NCBI GenBank assembly: GCA_913031435.1
Contig: CAJWFD010000001.1
Span: 1 to 64,000 of the forward strand
Source: an uncultured Cryomorphaceae bacterium
GTDB taxonomy: Bacteria > Bacteroidota > Bacteroidia > Flavobacteriales > Schleiferiaceae
Reading direction: 5' to 3'
Length of the DNA stretch: 64,000 bases
Shown one piece after another: positions 42,859-52,765 of this stretch (the first letter of the stretch is position 1; every line of letters starts with the position of its first letter). Position numbers and translations under genes: made by a program. The notes under the pieces are model-generated. The model had not been told where the DNA came from. It did not search any database and saw only the letters and a list, made by a program, of their open reading frames with translations.

Positions 42859-44949
42859 ATGAGAAATATTTTAATTGTCACCGCACTCCTTTTAACCATT
42901 TTAACAAGTGCACAAGAATTTGGACAGCGCTCTGGTTTGAGAGGAATTGTTTCGAAAAAAGAGAGTCCAACGCTATTAAACGAAGTCGAAGTGAGCACTT
43001 CTGTAGTAGGAGATACCTATGCTGATGCTGCGCGTACCGTAACTATTATTACTGCTAAGGAGATTCAGGAATTGCCAGTGAATACGATCAATGAACTACT
43101 TGAGTTTGTGGCAGGAATTGATGTGCGTCAGCGTGGGCCCCTGGACGTTCAGTCTGACTTGGGTGTTCGTGGAGGAACGTTTGACCAAACTCTGGTTCTA
43201 GTGGATGGCATTCGTATGAACAACGCGCAAACCGGTCACCACAATATGAACCTTCCTATTCCTATCGCGATGATAGAGAGAATTGAGGTCTTGCATGGAG
43301 GAGCGTCAAGAGTTCATGGGGTGGGAGCCATGACAGGAGTGGTAAACATTGTGCTAAAGAAAGCGCAAGCCAAAATCAACGGAGGATATAGAATGTCTGC
43401 AGGTAGTCATGGGCTTCAGCACCATGGATTTAATGCGGGAAAGAAGATAGGAAAATGGGGTGCACAGATAGCTTACCAGCGGGATCAAAGTAGTGGCTAC
43501 ATTCCGAACACAGATTTTAAAAGCGATAGATTTATGATGTCCCTAGACCGCGCTGTAAATTTTTCTGGAGCAACGGGTGATTTATCATTGTTATATGCTG
43601 AAAATCAAAAAGGTTTTGGTGCATCCAATTATTATTCCTCAGCGTTCCCAGATCAATTTGAGGCTACATCTACTCGCGTCCTGGGAGCACGCTTGAATTT
43701 GAAAAAGAATGGTTTTTCGTACGACCTTAAGTTGAATTATGTGGGTGCTACGGACAGGTTTGAACTTTATCGCGAAACTAAAGGACTCGCCGGTTTTGAT
43801 GCGGATCAGGTTGCATATGTAAGAAATAATAGTGGAACTTATTTCCGTGCTTCCACCGGGGACACTGCGGCATCGTGGTATGGAGGTCACAACTTCCACA
43901 AAACAGCGGCATGGACTGCAAACACCCACGGCTCTTACGAATGGAATCCACGTCACATTACTACGGTGGGTTTAAATGTACGGTATGACGAAATTCTATC
44001 CAATGCCTTAGGCCAAACGGGTATTATAGACCCTGTAGAGGTCCCAAACTGGCCAGCGTCTTACACACGTTACCAAGACCAATTAAACCTCAGTTACTTC
44101 GCGGAGCACCGTTACAGTGATGGTCCTTTAAGAATCACAGCAGGTATGTTATTCAACCAACGTCAACTGGGATCAGAAATGATCGTTAGTGCTTGGAGCC
44201 CTGGAATTGATGTAGGCTTTAAGCTTGATAAACTATCTACTTTGTATGCCTCTGCAGACCAAAGTGTACGCTACCCCACCTATACCGACTTGTATTATGC
44301 ACGTGGAAATGCATTTGGATCCTTGGATTTAGATCATGAGAGTGCCCAGAATTTTGAACTAGGTTACCGCCACGGGGTTCAAAACAATATACGTTACAAC
44401 GTTGCTGCATTTCATCGCCGTTCTACCAATCTTATTGATTGGGTGAAGTTCCCTGGGAATGATACGGCATTTGCAAAAAATATCACCAACCTCAATCTAA
44501 CTGGTGTAGAGGGTAATTTTGCTTATTATGCCTCAAAACGCAAAGATTTTGTACGCAGTATTGTTGGTTCATTTTTGTTCATGCAGGGAAGCACACCTGA
44601 GGTCGAGTACGCGTCTTTATATGCTTTAGATTACTTAGGTGCAAAAGCTAACATCACGGTGAACAATAGACTAGGTAACGGTCTTTTTCTTAAGTGGGCA
44701 GTAACTGCTCAAGACAGAATGGGCACGTATCAGTCTTTCACTACCGGTGAACAGATTGACTATGCTCCATTTTTAACGGTAGATGCTAAGCTGTATTGGG
44801 CTCCTGTTGCTGGAATAACTCGCCGTCAAATACCTTTCCAAGCGTTTTTAAATATCAACAATGCGCTGGATCAAGACTATTTTGATAGAGGTAATGTCGC
44901 ACAGCCAGGTCGGTGGATTTCTACAGGAATTGAATTAAGATTTAGATAG
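42859..44949 (+). CDS. TonB-dependent receptor, BtuB/siderophore-like
   Basis: A 696-residue outer-membrane receptor. The ATG at 42859 gives a signal peptide (ILIVTALLLTILTSAQ); the frame continues upstream to 42751 but would cross the atpC terminator. The TonB-box region is followed by the plug (TVTIITAKEIQELPVNTINELLEF in part, SDLGVRGGTFDQTLVLVDGIRMNN, ERIEVLHGGASRVHGVGAMTG) and a barrel ending GRWISTGIELRFR. There is no CarboxypepD_reg domain. Plug layout resembles BtuB-like receptors, but the substrate cannot be told; no riboswitch precedes it. Confidence 0.88.
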   Translation: MRNILIVTALLLTILTSAQEFGQRSGLRGIVSKKESPTLLNEVEVSTSVVGDTYADAARTVTIITAKEIQELPVNTINELLEFVAGIDVRQRGPLDVQSDLGVRGGTFDQTLVLVDGIRMNNAQTGHHNMNLPIPIAMIERIEVLHGGASRVHGVGAMTGVVNIVLKKAQAKINGGYRMSAGSHGLQHHGFNAGKKIGKWGAQIAYQRDQSSGYIPNTDFKSDRFMMSLDRAVNFSGATGDLSLLYAENQKGFGASNYYSSAFPDQFEATSTRVLGARLNLKKNGFSYDLKLNYVGATDRFELYRETKGLAGFDADQVAYVRNNSGTYFRASTGDTAASWYGGHNFHKTAAWTANTHGSYEWNPRHITTVGLNVRYDEILSNALGQTGIIDPVEVPNWPASYTRYQDQLNLSYFAEHRYSDGPLRITAGMLFNQRQLGSEMIVSAWSPGIDVGFKLDKLSTLYASADQSVRYPTYTDLYYARGNAFGSLDLDHESAQNFELGYRHGVQNNIRYNVAAFHRRSTNLIDWVKFPGNDTAFAKNITNLNLTGVEGNFAYYASKRKDFVRSIVGSFLFMQGSTPEVEYASLYALDYLGAKANITVNNRLGNGLFLKWAVTAQDRMGTYQSFTTGEQIDYAPFLTVDAKLYWAPVAGITRRQIPFQAFLNINNALDQDYFDRGNVAQPGRWISTGIELRFR

Positions 44950-44970
44950 TTAAATCATTCCAAAAATTAA

Positions 44971-45001
44971 AAAGCCGCCTCTAATAAAGGCGTCTTTCTT
45001 A
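44971..45001. terminator. Imperfect bidirectional terminator
   Basis: AAAGCCGCCT (44971-44980) pairs with AGGCGTCTTT (44988-44997) with one mismatch. Read on the minus strand it is followed by TTTTTAATTTTT-like sequence, so it ends the long nucleotide-sugar operon; on the plus strand it can end the TonB receptor gene. Confidence 0.6.
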
Positions 45002-45016
45002 TTTGTGAGATCATGC

Positions 45017-45376
45017 TCATTTCAATTTTTTATTACTCTGGTGCCGTTCGTGATCACGATCCCGCTTAACCTTCATTTTTTTATCAAACGCTACTTGAAG
45101 GTCGGTGCCTGTTTGATTAGCCAAACAGATTATGACGAACATCGCATCGCTGAGTTCTTCACCTAAGTCTTTAGATTGGTCACTTTCCTTTTCACTTTGT
45201 TCGCCATAACGGCGCGCTATGATTCTGGCGACCTCTCCAACTTCCTCAGTAAGCTGGGCCATGTTCGTGAGTTCATTGAAGTAGCGTACGCCATGATTCT
45301 TTATCCACTCGTGTACTTCCTTTTGGAGTTTTCCTAAGGGGAGTGATCGGTCAACATTTATAGGGTCTAGAGCCAT
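45017..45376 (-). CDS. MazG-like nucleotide pyrophosphohydrolase
   Basis: A 119-residue all-helical pyrophosphohydrolase of the MazG/MazG-like type. The magnesium-binding acidic motifs are visible: LTEEVGEVARIIARRYGE (EExxE) and DLGEELSDAMFVIICLAN (ExxD). It would hydrolyse a (d)NTP or non-canonical nucleotide to NMP and pyrophosphate. It lies 1 base after dtd in the same minus-strand run. Confidence 0.88.
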   Translation of the reverse strand: MALDPINVDRSLPLGKLQKEVHEWIKNHGVRYFNELTNMAQLTEEVGEVARIIARRYGEQSEKESDQSKDLGEELSDAMFVIICLANQTGTDLQVAFDKKMKVKRDRDHERHQSNKKLK

Positions 45377-45377
45377 A

Positions 45378-45830
45378 TTATTCTCTGTTTTTTGAATCTA
45401 TCCAGATGGTTACAGGACCATCGTTAATGAGTTGCACCTGCATGTCTGATCCAAATTTACCAGATTGTAAATCTCTTCTACTCTCAGAACGTAGACGGTC
45501 TTTGAAGTATTCGTAAAGTGGCTCAGCTTCAGCAGGACGTGCTGCTTTGATATAGCTTGGTCGATTACCTTTTTGTGTACTCGCCTGTAAGGTAAACTGA
45601 CTGACCACGAGAAAGGCTCCATGCGCTTGCATGATATCAAGATTCATCACGAGATCTTCATCAGGGAAAAGACGCATATTACTTATTTTCCGACACAACC
45701 AATTGGCATCTTCTTGGGTGTCCTCAGATCCAATACCAAGTAAAACAACCAGACCTTTGGAAATTTCTCCCAACACGTTTCCCTTTACTGCAACAGATGC
45801 TTGAGAAACTCGTTGCAGTAGCGCCCTCAT
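45378..45830 (-). CDS. dtd: D-aminoacyl-tRNA deacylase
   Basis: Removes D-amino acids (and glycine from tRNA-Ala) from tRNAs. The 150-residue protein shows the family marks SQFTLQAST (active-site region, about 80) and GPVTIWIDS with the cross-subunit GPVT near the C-terminus, and starts MRALLQRVSQASV. Homodimeric, cytoplasmic. It begins directly after the upstream lipoprotein stop (no gap). Confidence 0.97.
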   Translation of the reverse strand: MRALLQRVSQASVAVKGNVLGEISKGLVVLLGIGSEDTQEDANWLCRKISNMRLFPDEDLVMNLDIMQAHGAFLVVSQFTLQASTQKGNRPSYIKAARPAEAEPLYEYFKDRLRSESRRDLQSGKFGSDMQVQLINDGPVTIWIDSKNRE

Positions 45831-46538
45831 TTAGTTAAATGCGGGATTAGGAAACAAGATTAATTTATCAGCTACTTCCTCGTATAATTGGCTTGCAGAT
45901 TCACGCATTGCATCAGTCATTCCAGTAAAACCAGAAGCTTCGCCCAAACTCGTGGTAAGAATCATACCTAGTCTGTTTCCGTTTTTCAGTTCTGTCAAAG
46001 TCATATTTTGAGCCTTCGATCCGGGACTTATCTCACCTTCAATAATACAGGACATTACTTCGATTTGCATCTCACGTAAATCCTGTATGATTACAGAGAT
46101 TTCTTTCTCATTCGCTAAAAGATAAACCATAAGGCCTCTTTCAGAACAAGCTCTCAAGAAAGTAATTCCCCTTTCGCTGTACACATTTTTCGAAAATCCA
46201 GCAAGTTCATCTATTCTAAATGCTGTTCCCGGCTCAACTACCTCTGTGAAAAATCTAGTAGTTGCCTGCGGATCTATGAGTAAAAATGGAGCATCTATAC
46301 AAACGGCTTGACTTGTGCCTTTCGATGCTATTGCGTCTAATTTAGATTCAGCGAGGTCAAAGGTTTGTAGATATAAATAGGCGAATTCGCCACCTTTACT
46401 CCATTCAAAAGCAGTATTGACGGGTTTTACTTTCGCTACTACGTCAGTGGCAGCAACAACTGTCTTTGCGGTTCCAATACAAGAGGTAAGGGCGAGGGCA
46501 CTAATGGCTAGTGCTGCGGTAATGATTTTCTTCATCAT
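45831..46538 (-). CDS. Lipoprotein resembling class C acid phosphatase but lacking catalytic residues
   Basis: A 235-residue predicted lipoprotein (LALTSC, Cys20; an alternative start Met2 gives Cys19). The segment GEFAYLYLQTFDLAESKLDA and the following AVCIDAPFLLID fit the class C acid phosphatase / lipoprotein e(P4) family (HAD type IIIB), with D82 and D89 at the right distance. However, the second catalytic Asp of DxD is P84 and the motif II Thr/Ser is Ala (VYLLANEKE). It is therefore probably a non-enzymatic relative. It overlaps the rsgA 3' end by 38 bases. The distant assignment is mine and moderate. Confidence 0.6.
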   Translation of the reverse strand: MMKKIITAALAISALALTSCIGTAKTVVAATDVVAKVKPVNTAFEWSKGGEFAYLYLQTFDLAESKLDAIASKGTSQAVCIDAPFLLIDPQATTRFFTEVVEPGTAFRIDELAGFSKNVYSERGITFLRACSERGLMVYLLANEKEISVIIQDLREMQIEVMSCIIEGEISPGSKAQNMTLTELKNGNRLGMILTTSLGEASGFTGMTDAMRESASQLYEEVADKLILFPNPAFN

Positions 46539-47451
46539 AGTCGTTTAATTGGTTAATATAGCTCTCATATCGAGTTGGTGCAATATTATTGGACTCTATT
46601 GCTTCTTTAACGGCGCAAAGCGGTTCGTTTACATGCAGACAATTGTGATATTTACACCCTTTACTCAGAGCAAAAATCTCCGGAAAGAAGTGGCTGATTT
46701 CTTCTTTTTCCATATTGACGAGGCCAAATCCCTTGATTCCTGGTGTATCAATAATGTCACCGCCAATCTGCAATGGATGCATCTCAGCGAACGTAGTTGT
46801 GTGCTGACCTTTGTGATGCGAGGAGGTACTTACCTCACCGGTTCTGATGTCTAAAGAGGGCTCCACAGCATTTATCAACGTGCTTTTTCCAACTCCACTG
46901 TGGCCACTTAAAAGCGTGTTTTTATCTTTTAACACCTTTTTAAGTTCTTCTAGACCTATAGACTCTGTTGCAGAAGTCTCTAGTATGGTATATCCAATAG
47001 CTCCATAAACGGCTTTCCGATATGCGAGTTCAGCCAACTCCTCTTCGCCATATACATCCAATTTATTGAAAACGATGACTGTGGGAATATTATAGGCTTC
47101 CGCCGTTGTCAAAAACCGGTCCATAAACCCGGTAGATGTCGCTGGTTGGGCTAGGGTGGTTACTAACAAGGCTTGATCCATATTAGAGGCAATGATCTGA
47201 ATGCGCTTACTTAGGTTGACACTTTTTCGGACGATATAGTTGCGTCTGTCTTCTATGCCATTGACAATACCTTGCTGCTCATAGCCGTCTTCTAGTTCAA
47301 AAAGGACTACATCTCCAACAGCAAGGGGATTGGTGCTCTTGATACCAGTAATGCGAAATTTCCCTTTGATTCGGCAATTCACCAATAAACCACTGTCGAT
47401 CTCTCGAACTTGATACCAACTTCCTGTGCTTTTTACAACGACCCCTCTCAT
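46501..47451 (-). CDS. rsgA: Ribosome small subunit-dependent GTPase A
   Basis: Circularly permuted GTPase for late 30S assembly. From ATG 47451 (MRGVVVKSTGSW) it is 316 residues: OB fold, then the G4 motif (FNKLD), G1 (GHSGVGKSTL), G3 (DTPGIKGF) and the zinc knuckle CKYHNCLHVNEPLC. The permuted order G4-G5-G1-G3 is diagnostic. It follows rfbB by 18 bases and overlaps the lipoprotein gene start at its 3' end. Confidence 0.97.
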   Translation of the reverse strand: MRGVVVKSTGSWYQVREIDSGLLVNCRIKGKFRITGIKSTNPLAVGDVVLFELEDGYEQQGIVNGIEDRRNYIVRKSVNLSKRIQIIASNMDQALLVTTLAQPATSTGFMDRFLTTAEAYNIPTVIVFNKLDVYGEEELAELAYRKAVYGAIGYTILETSATESIGLEELKKVLKDKNTLLSGHSGVGKSTLINAVEPSLDIRTGEVSTSSHHKGQHTTTFAEMHPLQIGGDIIDTPGIKGFGLVNMEKEEISHFFPEIFALSKGCKYHNCLHVNEPLCAVKEAIESNNIAPTRYESYINQLNDYDEENHYRSTSH

Positions 47452-47469
47452 GGTGCGCAAATTACGCAA

Positions 47470-48519
47470 TTAACTGTTCGCGTACATGTTTTTGTAGTAG
47501 TCCTGATAAGATCCTGAAGTGACATTTTTTAACCATGCTTGATTGGCCAGATACCAGTCAATTGTAATGCCCAGCCCTTGTTCAAAGGTTACGCTAGGCT
47601 CCCATCCTAATTCTCTTTGAATTTTAGTGGCGTCTATAGCGTATCTTTTGTCGTGACCTGGACGGTCTTTTACATAGGTGATCAGCTTCTCGCTGCTCCC
47701 TGTTGTTCTTCCGAGCTTCTGGTCCATCTGTGTACATAATACCTTGATCAGATTAAGGTTTGTCCACTCATTAAAACCTCCAATATTGTAAGTCTCGGCG
47801 TTCTTTCCGTTATGGAACACCAAGTCAATTGCTCTGGCATGGTCCACCACATACAACCAGTCTCTGGTGTAGTTTCCGTCGCCGTAAACGGGTAGTGGCT
47901 TTTCTTGAACAATGTTGTTGATGAACAGTGGAATAAGTTTTTCAGGGAATTGATGCTGCCCATAATTATTAGAACAGTTGGTAATGACATAGGGAAGACC
48001 ATAGGTCTCGCCATAAGCCCTCACAAAGTGATCAGAGCCTGCTTTAGAGGCGCTGTATGGACTGTTTGGGTCGTAAGCAGTAGTCTCTTCAAATAAGCCC
48101 TCAGCACCCAAGCTACCGTAAACCTCATCCGTAGAGATGTGGTAGAAGCGCTTGCCTTCAAAATCCGTATGAATGCGCTTGAAGCTGTTCAGTAGATTTG
48201 CAGTACCTAAAATATTCGTACGTAAAAACGCAAGTGGGTCTTTAATGGAGCGGTCTACATGACTTTCAGCAGCCAAATGAATCACACCTTCTGGCTGGTA
48301 TTTATCAAACAAAGCATCCACTGCTGTGGCATCTACGATATCGACATGCTCAAACACGTAGTTTGGCGCCTTATCGATGTCTTGTAAGTTCTCGAGGTTT
48401 CCCGCGTAGGTCAAAAAATCAGCATTAATAATGCGGTAGTTGGGGTACTTGTTCACGAACAAACGCACCACATGTGAACCTATAAACCCGGCTCCGCCGG
48501 TGATAATGATGTTTTTCAT
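47470..48519 (-). CDS. rfbB: dTDP-glucose 4,6-dehydratase
   Basis: Second step of dTDP-L-rhamnose synthesis: dTDP-glucose to dTDP-4-keto-6-deoxyglucose with NAD. 349 residues from ATG 48519 (MKNIIITGGAGF). It has the Rossmann GGAGFIGSHV, STDEVYG with catalytic Asp/Glu, and YSASKAGSD with the Tyr-Lys pair. The start overlaps the galE stop (ATGA). rfbA, rfbC and rfbD are not in the window. Confidence 0.95.
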   Translation of the reverse strand: MKNIIITGGAGFIGSHVVRLFVNKYPNYRIINADFLTYAGNLENLQDIDKAPNYVFEHVDIVDATAVDALFDKYQPEGVIHLAAESHVDRSIKDPLAFLRTNILGTANLLNSFKRIHTDFEGKRFYHISTDEVYGSLGAEGLFEETTAYDPNSPYSASKAGSDHFVRAYGETYGLPYVITNCSNNYGQHQFPEKLIPLFINNIVQEKPLPVYGDGNYTRDWLYVVDHARAIDLVFHNGKNAETYNIGGFNEWTNLNLIKVLCTQMDQKLGRTTGSSEKLITYVKDRPGHDKRYAIDATKIQRELGWEPSVTFEQGLGITIDWYLANQAWLKNVTSGSYQDYYKNMYANS

Positions 48520-49538
48520 GATAAGTTTTTTAATAGGGCTTGCTCGAAATTCCATGCATCGCGCAGCATATCTTCTAACGTTTTTTCAGGAGTCCAACCG
48601 AGCACACGCTGGGCCTTACCGATATTGGCATAAACAGCTGGTACATCTCCGGCGCGGCGCGGCGCGACGTGATAGGGAATGGAAATATTTGTGGCACGCT
48701 CAAAAGCGTGGATCATTTCTAATACTGTAGACCCGTTTCCGGACCCTAAGTTGATGACATCATATCCATTTTCCTCGCTATCTACCAAGTGCTGCACGGA
48801 GAGAATGTGAGCTTTTGCAATATCTATCACATGAATATAGTCGCGCAGGCAAGAGCCATCCCTCGTGTTGTAATCGGTCCCAAAGACCTTTAACTCTTTT
48901 CGCTTCCCTATCGCTGTTTCCGTGATGTAGGGAACCAAGTGATGTGGCTCGCCATCTTGGAATTCTCCAATAATACTAGATGGATGCGCACCAATTGGGT
49001 TAAAGTACCTTAAGCTTAGCGTATTCATCACCCCTGTAGCCGTGAAGTCACGAAGAATTTCTTCGCCCATTTTCTTGGTATTGCCATAGGGACTTTCCGC
49101 TGGTTGAACAGGTGCACTCTCGTCCACATGAGGATTTTCGGGGGTACCATAAACCGTACAGGAACTAGAGTATACGAGGTTGCGTATACCATGTTCCTCC
49201 ATACTCCTTAATAGATTCATGGTGCTCAGTAAATTGTTGTAATAATACTTTAATGGGGCGGTGACACTTTCATTGACCAAAAGAAATGCAGCAAAGTGAA
49301 TGCTTCCAGCAATCTTTGGGAATTCTGTTAAAACAGCATCTATGGCTGCTTTATCACACATTTCAACTTGACGAAAAATGATTTCTCGACCCACGATTTT
49401 TTCTATACGAGCCTTTACTTCGATCGGACTTTCACTCAAGTTGTCAATAACAATAGGCTCGTAACCCGCATTTATGAGCTCTACAACCGTGTGTGAGCCA
49501 ATATATCCGAGTCCTCCTGTAACGAGTATTTGTGTCAT
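48516..49538 (-). CDS. galE: UDP-glucose 4-epimerase
   Basis: Interconverts UDP-glucose and UDP-galactose through a 4-keto intermediate on bound NAD. 340 residues: GGLGYIGSHTVVEL, FAAFLLVNESV, SSSCTVYG, YGNTKKMGEE with the Tyr-Lys pair, and LRYFNPIGAHPS. It lies in the middle of the nucleotide-sugar operon, 30 bases after the decarboxylase gene and overlapping rfbB by 4 bases. Confidence 0.95.
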   Translation of the reverse strand: MTQILVTGGLGYIGSHTVVELINAGYEPIVIDNLSESPIEVKARIEKIVGREIIFRQVEMCDKAAIDAVLTEFPKIAGSIHFAAFLLVNESVTAPLKYYYNNLLSTMNLLRSMEEHGIRNLVYSSSCTVYGTPENPHVDESAPVQPAESPYGNTKKMGEEILRDFTATGVMNTLSLRYFNPIGAHPSSIIGEFQDGEPHHLVPYITETAIGKRKELKVFGTDYNTRDGSCLRDYIHVIDIAKAHILSVQHLVDSEENGYDVINLGSGNGSTVLEMIHAFERATNISIPYHVAPRRAGDVPAVYANIGKAQRVLGWTPEKTLEDMLRDAWNFEQALLKNLS

Positions 49539-49568
49539 GGTATTGGTTAGTATTGGTCCAGTAAATAT

Positions 49569-50555
49569 CTACTTTCTCCTAAAGTCGGCAAAGTCCCTAT
49601 GCTCTTTTCTGTATAGTTTCTCTTCCGGTAAGCTTTGAAACCACTCGTAGGTTTTTTTTAGCCCCTCCGCCCGCAAAACTTCGGGTTGCCAATCCAGCAG
49701 CTCTTTCGCTTTTGTGATGTCTGGTTTTCGCTGCATAGGGTCGTCGACCGGCCTTGGTTGGTAAATGACTTTTTGGGAAGTACCGGTGAGCTTAATAATC
49801 TCTTCAGCAAACTCACCAATGGTTATTTCATTGGGGTTTCCAATGTTCACTGGCTGCGCATGATCACTTAGGAGTAGTCGGTATATCCCTTCTACCAAAT
49901 CATCTACATAACAAAATGACCGCGTTTGTGAACCATCACCAAAAATAGTAAGGTCTTCGCCGCGCAATGCTTGACCTATAAAAGCAGGCAGTACACGGCC
50001 GTCATTAAGCCTCATGCGAGGTCCATAAGTATTAAAAATGCGTGCAATACGCGTTTCTAAACCATGATAGGTATGATAAGCCATGGTCATAGACTCCATA
50101 AAGCGCTTGGCTTCATCATAGACCCCACGAGGCCCTACGGGATTAACATTTCCAAAATAGTCCTCGGTTTGAGGGTGAACTTTAGGGTCCCCGTAAATCT
50201 CAGAGGTAGAGGCTACTAAAATCCTTGCCTTTTTATTTAATGCTAATCCTAATAAATTGTGTGTACCCAGTGAACTCACCTTAAGTGTTTGAATGGGTAT
50301 TTTTAGGTAATCAATAGGGGAGGCTGGAGAGGCAAAATGTAGAATGTAGTCCAACTTTCCTGAAACATGCACGAAATTACTCACGTCGTTGTTGTAGAAA
50401 GTGAAGTTTGGGTTGCCCAAAAGGTGCTCCAAATTCTCCATGTTTCCCGTGATCAAGTTGTCCATTCCCAGAACCTCAAAGCCTTCTGCCATAAACCTAT
50501 CGCAAAGATGAGATCCAAGAAACCCTGCGGCTCCTGTGATAAGTACTCTTGGCAT
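49569..50555 (-). CDS. UDP-glucuronate decarboxylase (UDP-xylose synthase type)
   Basis: SDR enzyme converting UDP-glucuronate to UDP-xylose. 328 residues: [53 protein letters not shown] (Tyr-Lys pair) and the [29 protein letters not shown] segments typical of UXS. Its substrate is the product of ugd, which lies 2 bases upstream, so the two form a two-step path. Confidence 0.93.
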   Translation of the reverse strand: MPRVLITGAAGFLGSHLCDRFMAEGFEVLGMDNLITGNMENLEHLLGNPNFTFYNNDVSNFVHVSGKLDYILHFASPASPIDYLKIPIQTLKVSSLGTHNLLGLALNKKARILVASTSEIYGDPKVHPQTEDYFGNVNPVGPRGVYDEAKRFMESMTMAYHTYHGLETRIARIFNTYGPRMRLNDGRVLPAFIGQALRGEDLTIFGDGSQTRSFCYVDDLVEGIYRLLLSDHAQPVNIGNPNEITIGEFAEEIIKLTGTSQKVIYQPRPVDDPMQRKPDITKAKELLDWQPEVLRAEGLKKTYEWFQSLPEEKLYRKEHRDFADFRRK

Positions 50556-50557
50556 AA

Positions 50558-51895
50558 TTATCTTTTTTCAGCGATTGATTCGCCCATTCCTATTCCAAAA
50601 TAATCATATCCGTGTGCGATCATGGTTTGTTTACGGTATAGGTTACGTCCGTCAAAGACCACCCTGTTAGTCATAGCATCTGCTACGGCATCCCAGTCCG
50701 GCATGCGGAACTCTGCCCACTCTGTGACCAGGGCTAAAGCATCAGCGCCATGAACTGCTTCCATGTCACTCTCACAATACGTAATGCGATCTCCTAAATC
50801 ATGCTTGGCTTCTTCCATAGCTACTGGATCATAAGCACGAATTTGCGCACCAGCATCTAGCAGTAAGTTAGCAATCACCACAGACGGCGCTTCTCGCATG
50901 TCATCTGTATTAGGTTTGAATGACAGTCCCCAGAACGCAATAACCTTGCCTTGAAGATCACCGCCAAAGTAGGCGCTTATTTTATTGAAAAGCACACTCT
51001 TCTGATCGTCATTTACTTCTTCAACGGCTTCAAGTATACGCATGGCATGGCCATGTTCACGACCTGTTTTAGCCAATGCTTTTACATCTTTTGGGAAACA
51101 TGATCCACCGTATCCAATCCCTGGATAAATGAATTTATTACCAATCCTAGGATCGCTCCCAATTCCTTTTCGTACCCAGTTGACATCCGCTCCCATGATT
51201 TCGCACAAATTGGCAATATCATTCATGAAAGAAATCTTCGTAGCCAGCATCGCGTTAGCTGCATATTTAGTCATCTCCGCTGAAGGAATGTCCATAAAAA
51301 TCACTGGATGGCCATTCAACGTAAAGGGACGGTAGAGCTTGTCCATGATCTCTTGAGCGACACTGCTGTCAATGCCCACCACAATACGGTCAGGTTTCAT
51401 AAAGTCATCTATTGCAGCGCCTTCTTTTAAAAATTCTGGGTTAGAAGCTACATCAAACCCATGATCAATGTTCCGTGCTGCTATGGCTTGTGCTACAGCC
51501 CCTCGCACTTTCTCAGCGGTGCCTACTGGAACGGTGGATTTTGTAATGATGACCATATAATTTGTCATGGTCTTACCAATCTGGTCTGCAACGGCTAAAA
51601 CATACTTTAAGTCTGCAGATCCGTCCTCTCCAGGAGGTGTTCCTACTGCAATAAAAGCAGCTTCACTGCCTTGAATAGCCTCGCTAAGGTTGGTAGAGAA
51701 GTTCAAACGGCCTTTCTTGAAATTACGCTTAACAATCTCTTCAAGACCAGGTTCGTAAATGGGCATGATGCCATTCTTTAAGCCGTCTATCTTGTCTTTA
51801 TCTATGTCTACACAGGTAACTTGAATGCCCACATCAGAGAGACATGCGCCTGTTACTAAGCCTACGTAGCCGGTTCCTATAACAGTTATTTTCAT
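50558..51895 (-). CDS. ugd: UDP-glucose 6-dehydrogenase
   Basis: Oxidises UDP-glucose twice to UDP-glucuronate with NAD. 445 residues: N-terminal Rossmann [28 protein letters not shown], the catalytic cysteine in [14 protein letters not shown] (about 260), and a C-terminal UDP-binding domain with [18 protein letters not shown]. It is the first gene of the minus-strand run that extends to 45017. No clear TAnnTTTG promoter was found in the 99-base gap upstream, which otherwise shows nothing. Confidence 0.97.
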   Translation of the reverse strand: MKITVIGTGYVGLVTGACLSDVGIQVTCVDIDKDKIDGLKNGIMPIYEPGLEEIVKRNFKKGRLNFSTNLSEAIQGSEAAFIAVGTPPGEDGSADLKYVLAVADQIGKTMTNYMVIITKSTVPVGTAEKVRGAVAQAIAARNIDHGFDVASNPEFLKEGAAIDDFMKPDRIVVGIDSSVAQEIMDKLYRPFTLNGHPVIFMDIPSAEMTKYAANAMLATKISFMNDIANLCEIMGADVNWVRKGIGSDPRIGNKFIYPGIGYGGSCFPKDVKALAKTGREHGHAMRILEAVEEVNDDQKSVLFNKISAYFGGDLQGKVIAFWGLSFKPNTDDMREAPSVVIANLLLDAGAQIRAYDPVAMEEAKHDLGDRITYCESDMEAVHGADALALVTEWAEFRMPDWDAVADAMTNRVVFDGRNLYRKQTMIAHGYDYFGIGMGESIAEKR

Positions 51896-51994
51896 AAGGG
51901 TAGGGTTGCTCCTGTTTAAAATTGGTGATGTTCAACTTTGCTCTGCTAAAATACATTATACCAAAAGACTCCTAAGCCTTAACTTGCGCTTAGA

Positions 51995-52765
51995 ATGAAA
52001 CATGTATTCAAACATATTAAAATAGCTTTACTTATCTGTTCGATGATAAGTTCTTTAACCATGCTTGGACAAGTTACGACCAAGGATAGTACCCGCACGG
52101 TTCAGCTATGGTCGTTATCTACAGGGGGGCATATTCCCCTGTTTGATTTAGCTAAACGGTATACCCCTTTTGCAATGATCAGTGTGGACTACGCAAAGAA
52201 AAACACGGATGGATGGCTGTATGGGGCATCTTTCGATGCTATGTATGGCACCTCGGTGAAGAATTCTGAGGATATTTTTGGAGGATTAACTGATGAGTCC
52301 GGAAATTTCATGGGCGTGAACGGGGAGTTTGCAATTATTCAGCCTGGCTTGAGCGGTGCTCAGGTGTTGGTGAACACGGGAAAGCTTTTAAAAAGCCACT
52401 ACAATCCTAATTCTGGTTGGGTATTTATGCAAGGTATAGGCGTGACTCAATCGAAAATCGGACTAAGAAACCAGCGAAATAACTTACCACAGCTGGAATC
52501 ACCTTTTTTAGAGGGCTACGATCGTTTGCACAGGGGTCTAGTAACTAAAACGACCTTGCGATACATGCATTTAGACCATAAAGAGCGCGTAAACTACGCC
52601 TTTAACCTATTGCTTAATATGGGTCTTACACGTAGCGTTCGAGGATTCAATATCGATACAGGTCTCTTTGATGACAATTACAAATTCGAAGCTGGTGTAG
52701 GAGCGTCATTTACCTGGTTTCTGCCTATCTATGCCAAGCAAGAAAGCTTTTATCTCATAGATTGA
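51995..52765 (+). CDS. Putative outer-membrane protein coupled to waaA
   Basis: A 256-residue secreted protein of unrecognised family. Signal peptide IKIALLICSMISSLTMLGQ, then a beta-rich body with repeated aromatic strands (WLYGASFDAMYG, FKFEAGVGASFTWFLPIY-like end) consistent with an outer-membrane barrel. The stop overlaps the waaA start (TGATG, 52763-52767), so the product is made with the Kdo transferase; a role in lipopolysaccharide handling is possible but only by position. Confidence 0.65.
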   Translation: MKHVFKHIKIALLICSMISSLTMLGQVTTKDSTRTVQLWSLSTGGHIPLFDLAKRYTPFAMISVDYAKKNTDGWLYGASFDAMYGTSVKNSEDIFGGLTDESGNFMGVNGEFAIIQPGLSGAQVLVNTGKLLKSHYNPNSGWVFMQGIGVTQSKIGLRNQRNNLPQLESPFLEGYDRLHRGLVTKTTLRYMHLDHKERVNYAFNLLLNMGLTRSVRGFNIDTGLFDDNYKFEAGVGASFTWFLPIYAKQESFYLID

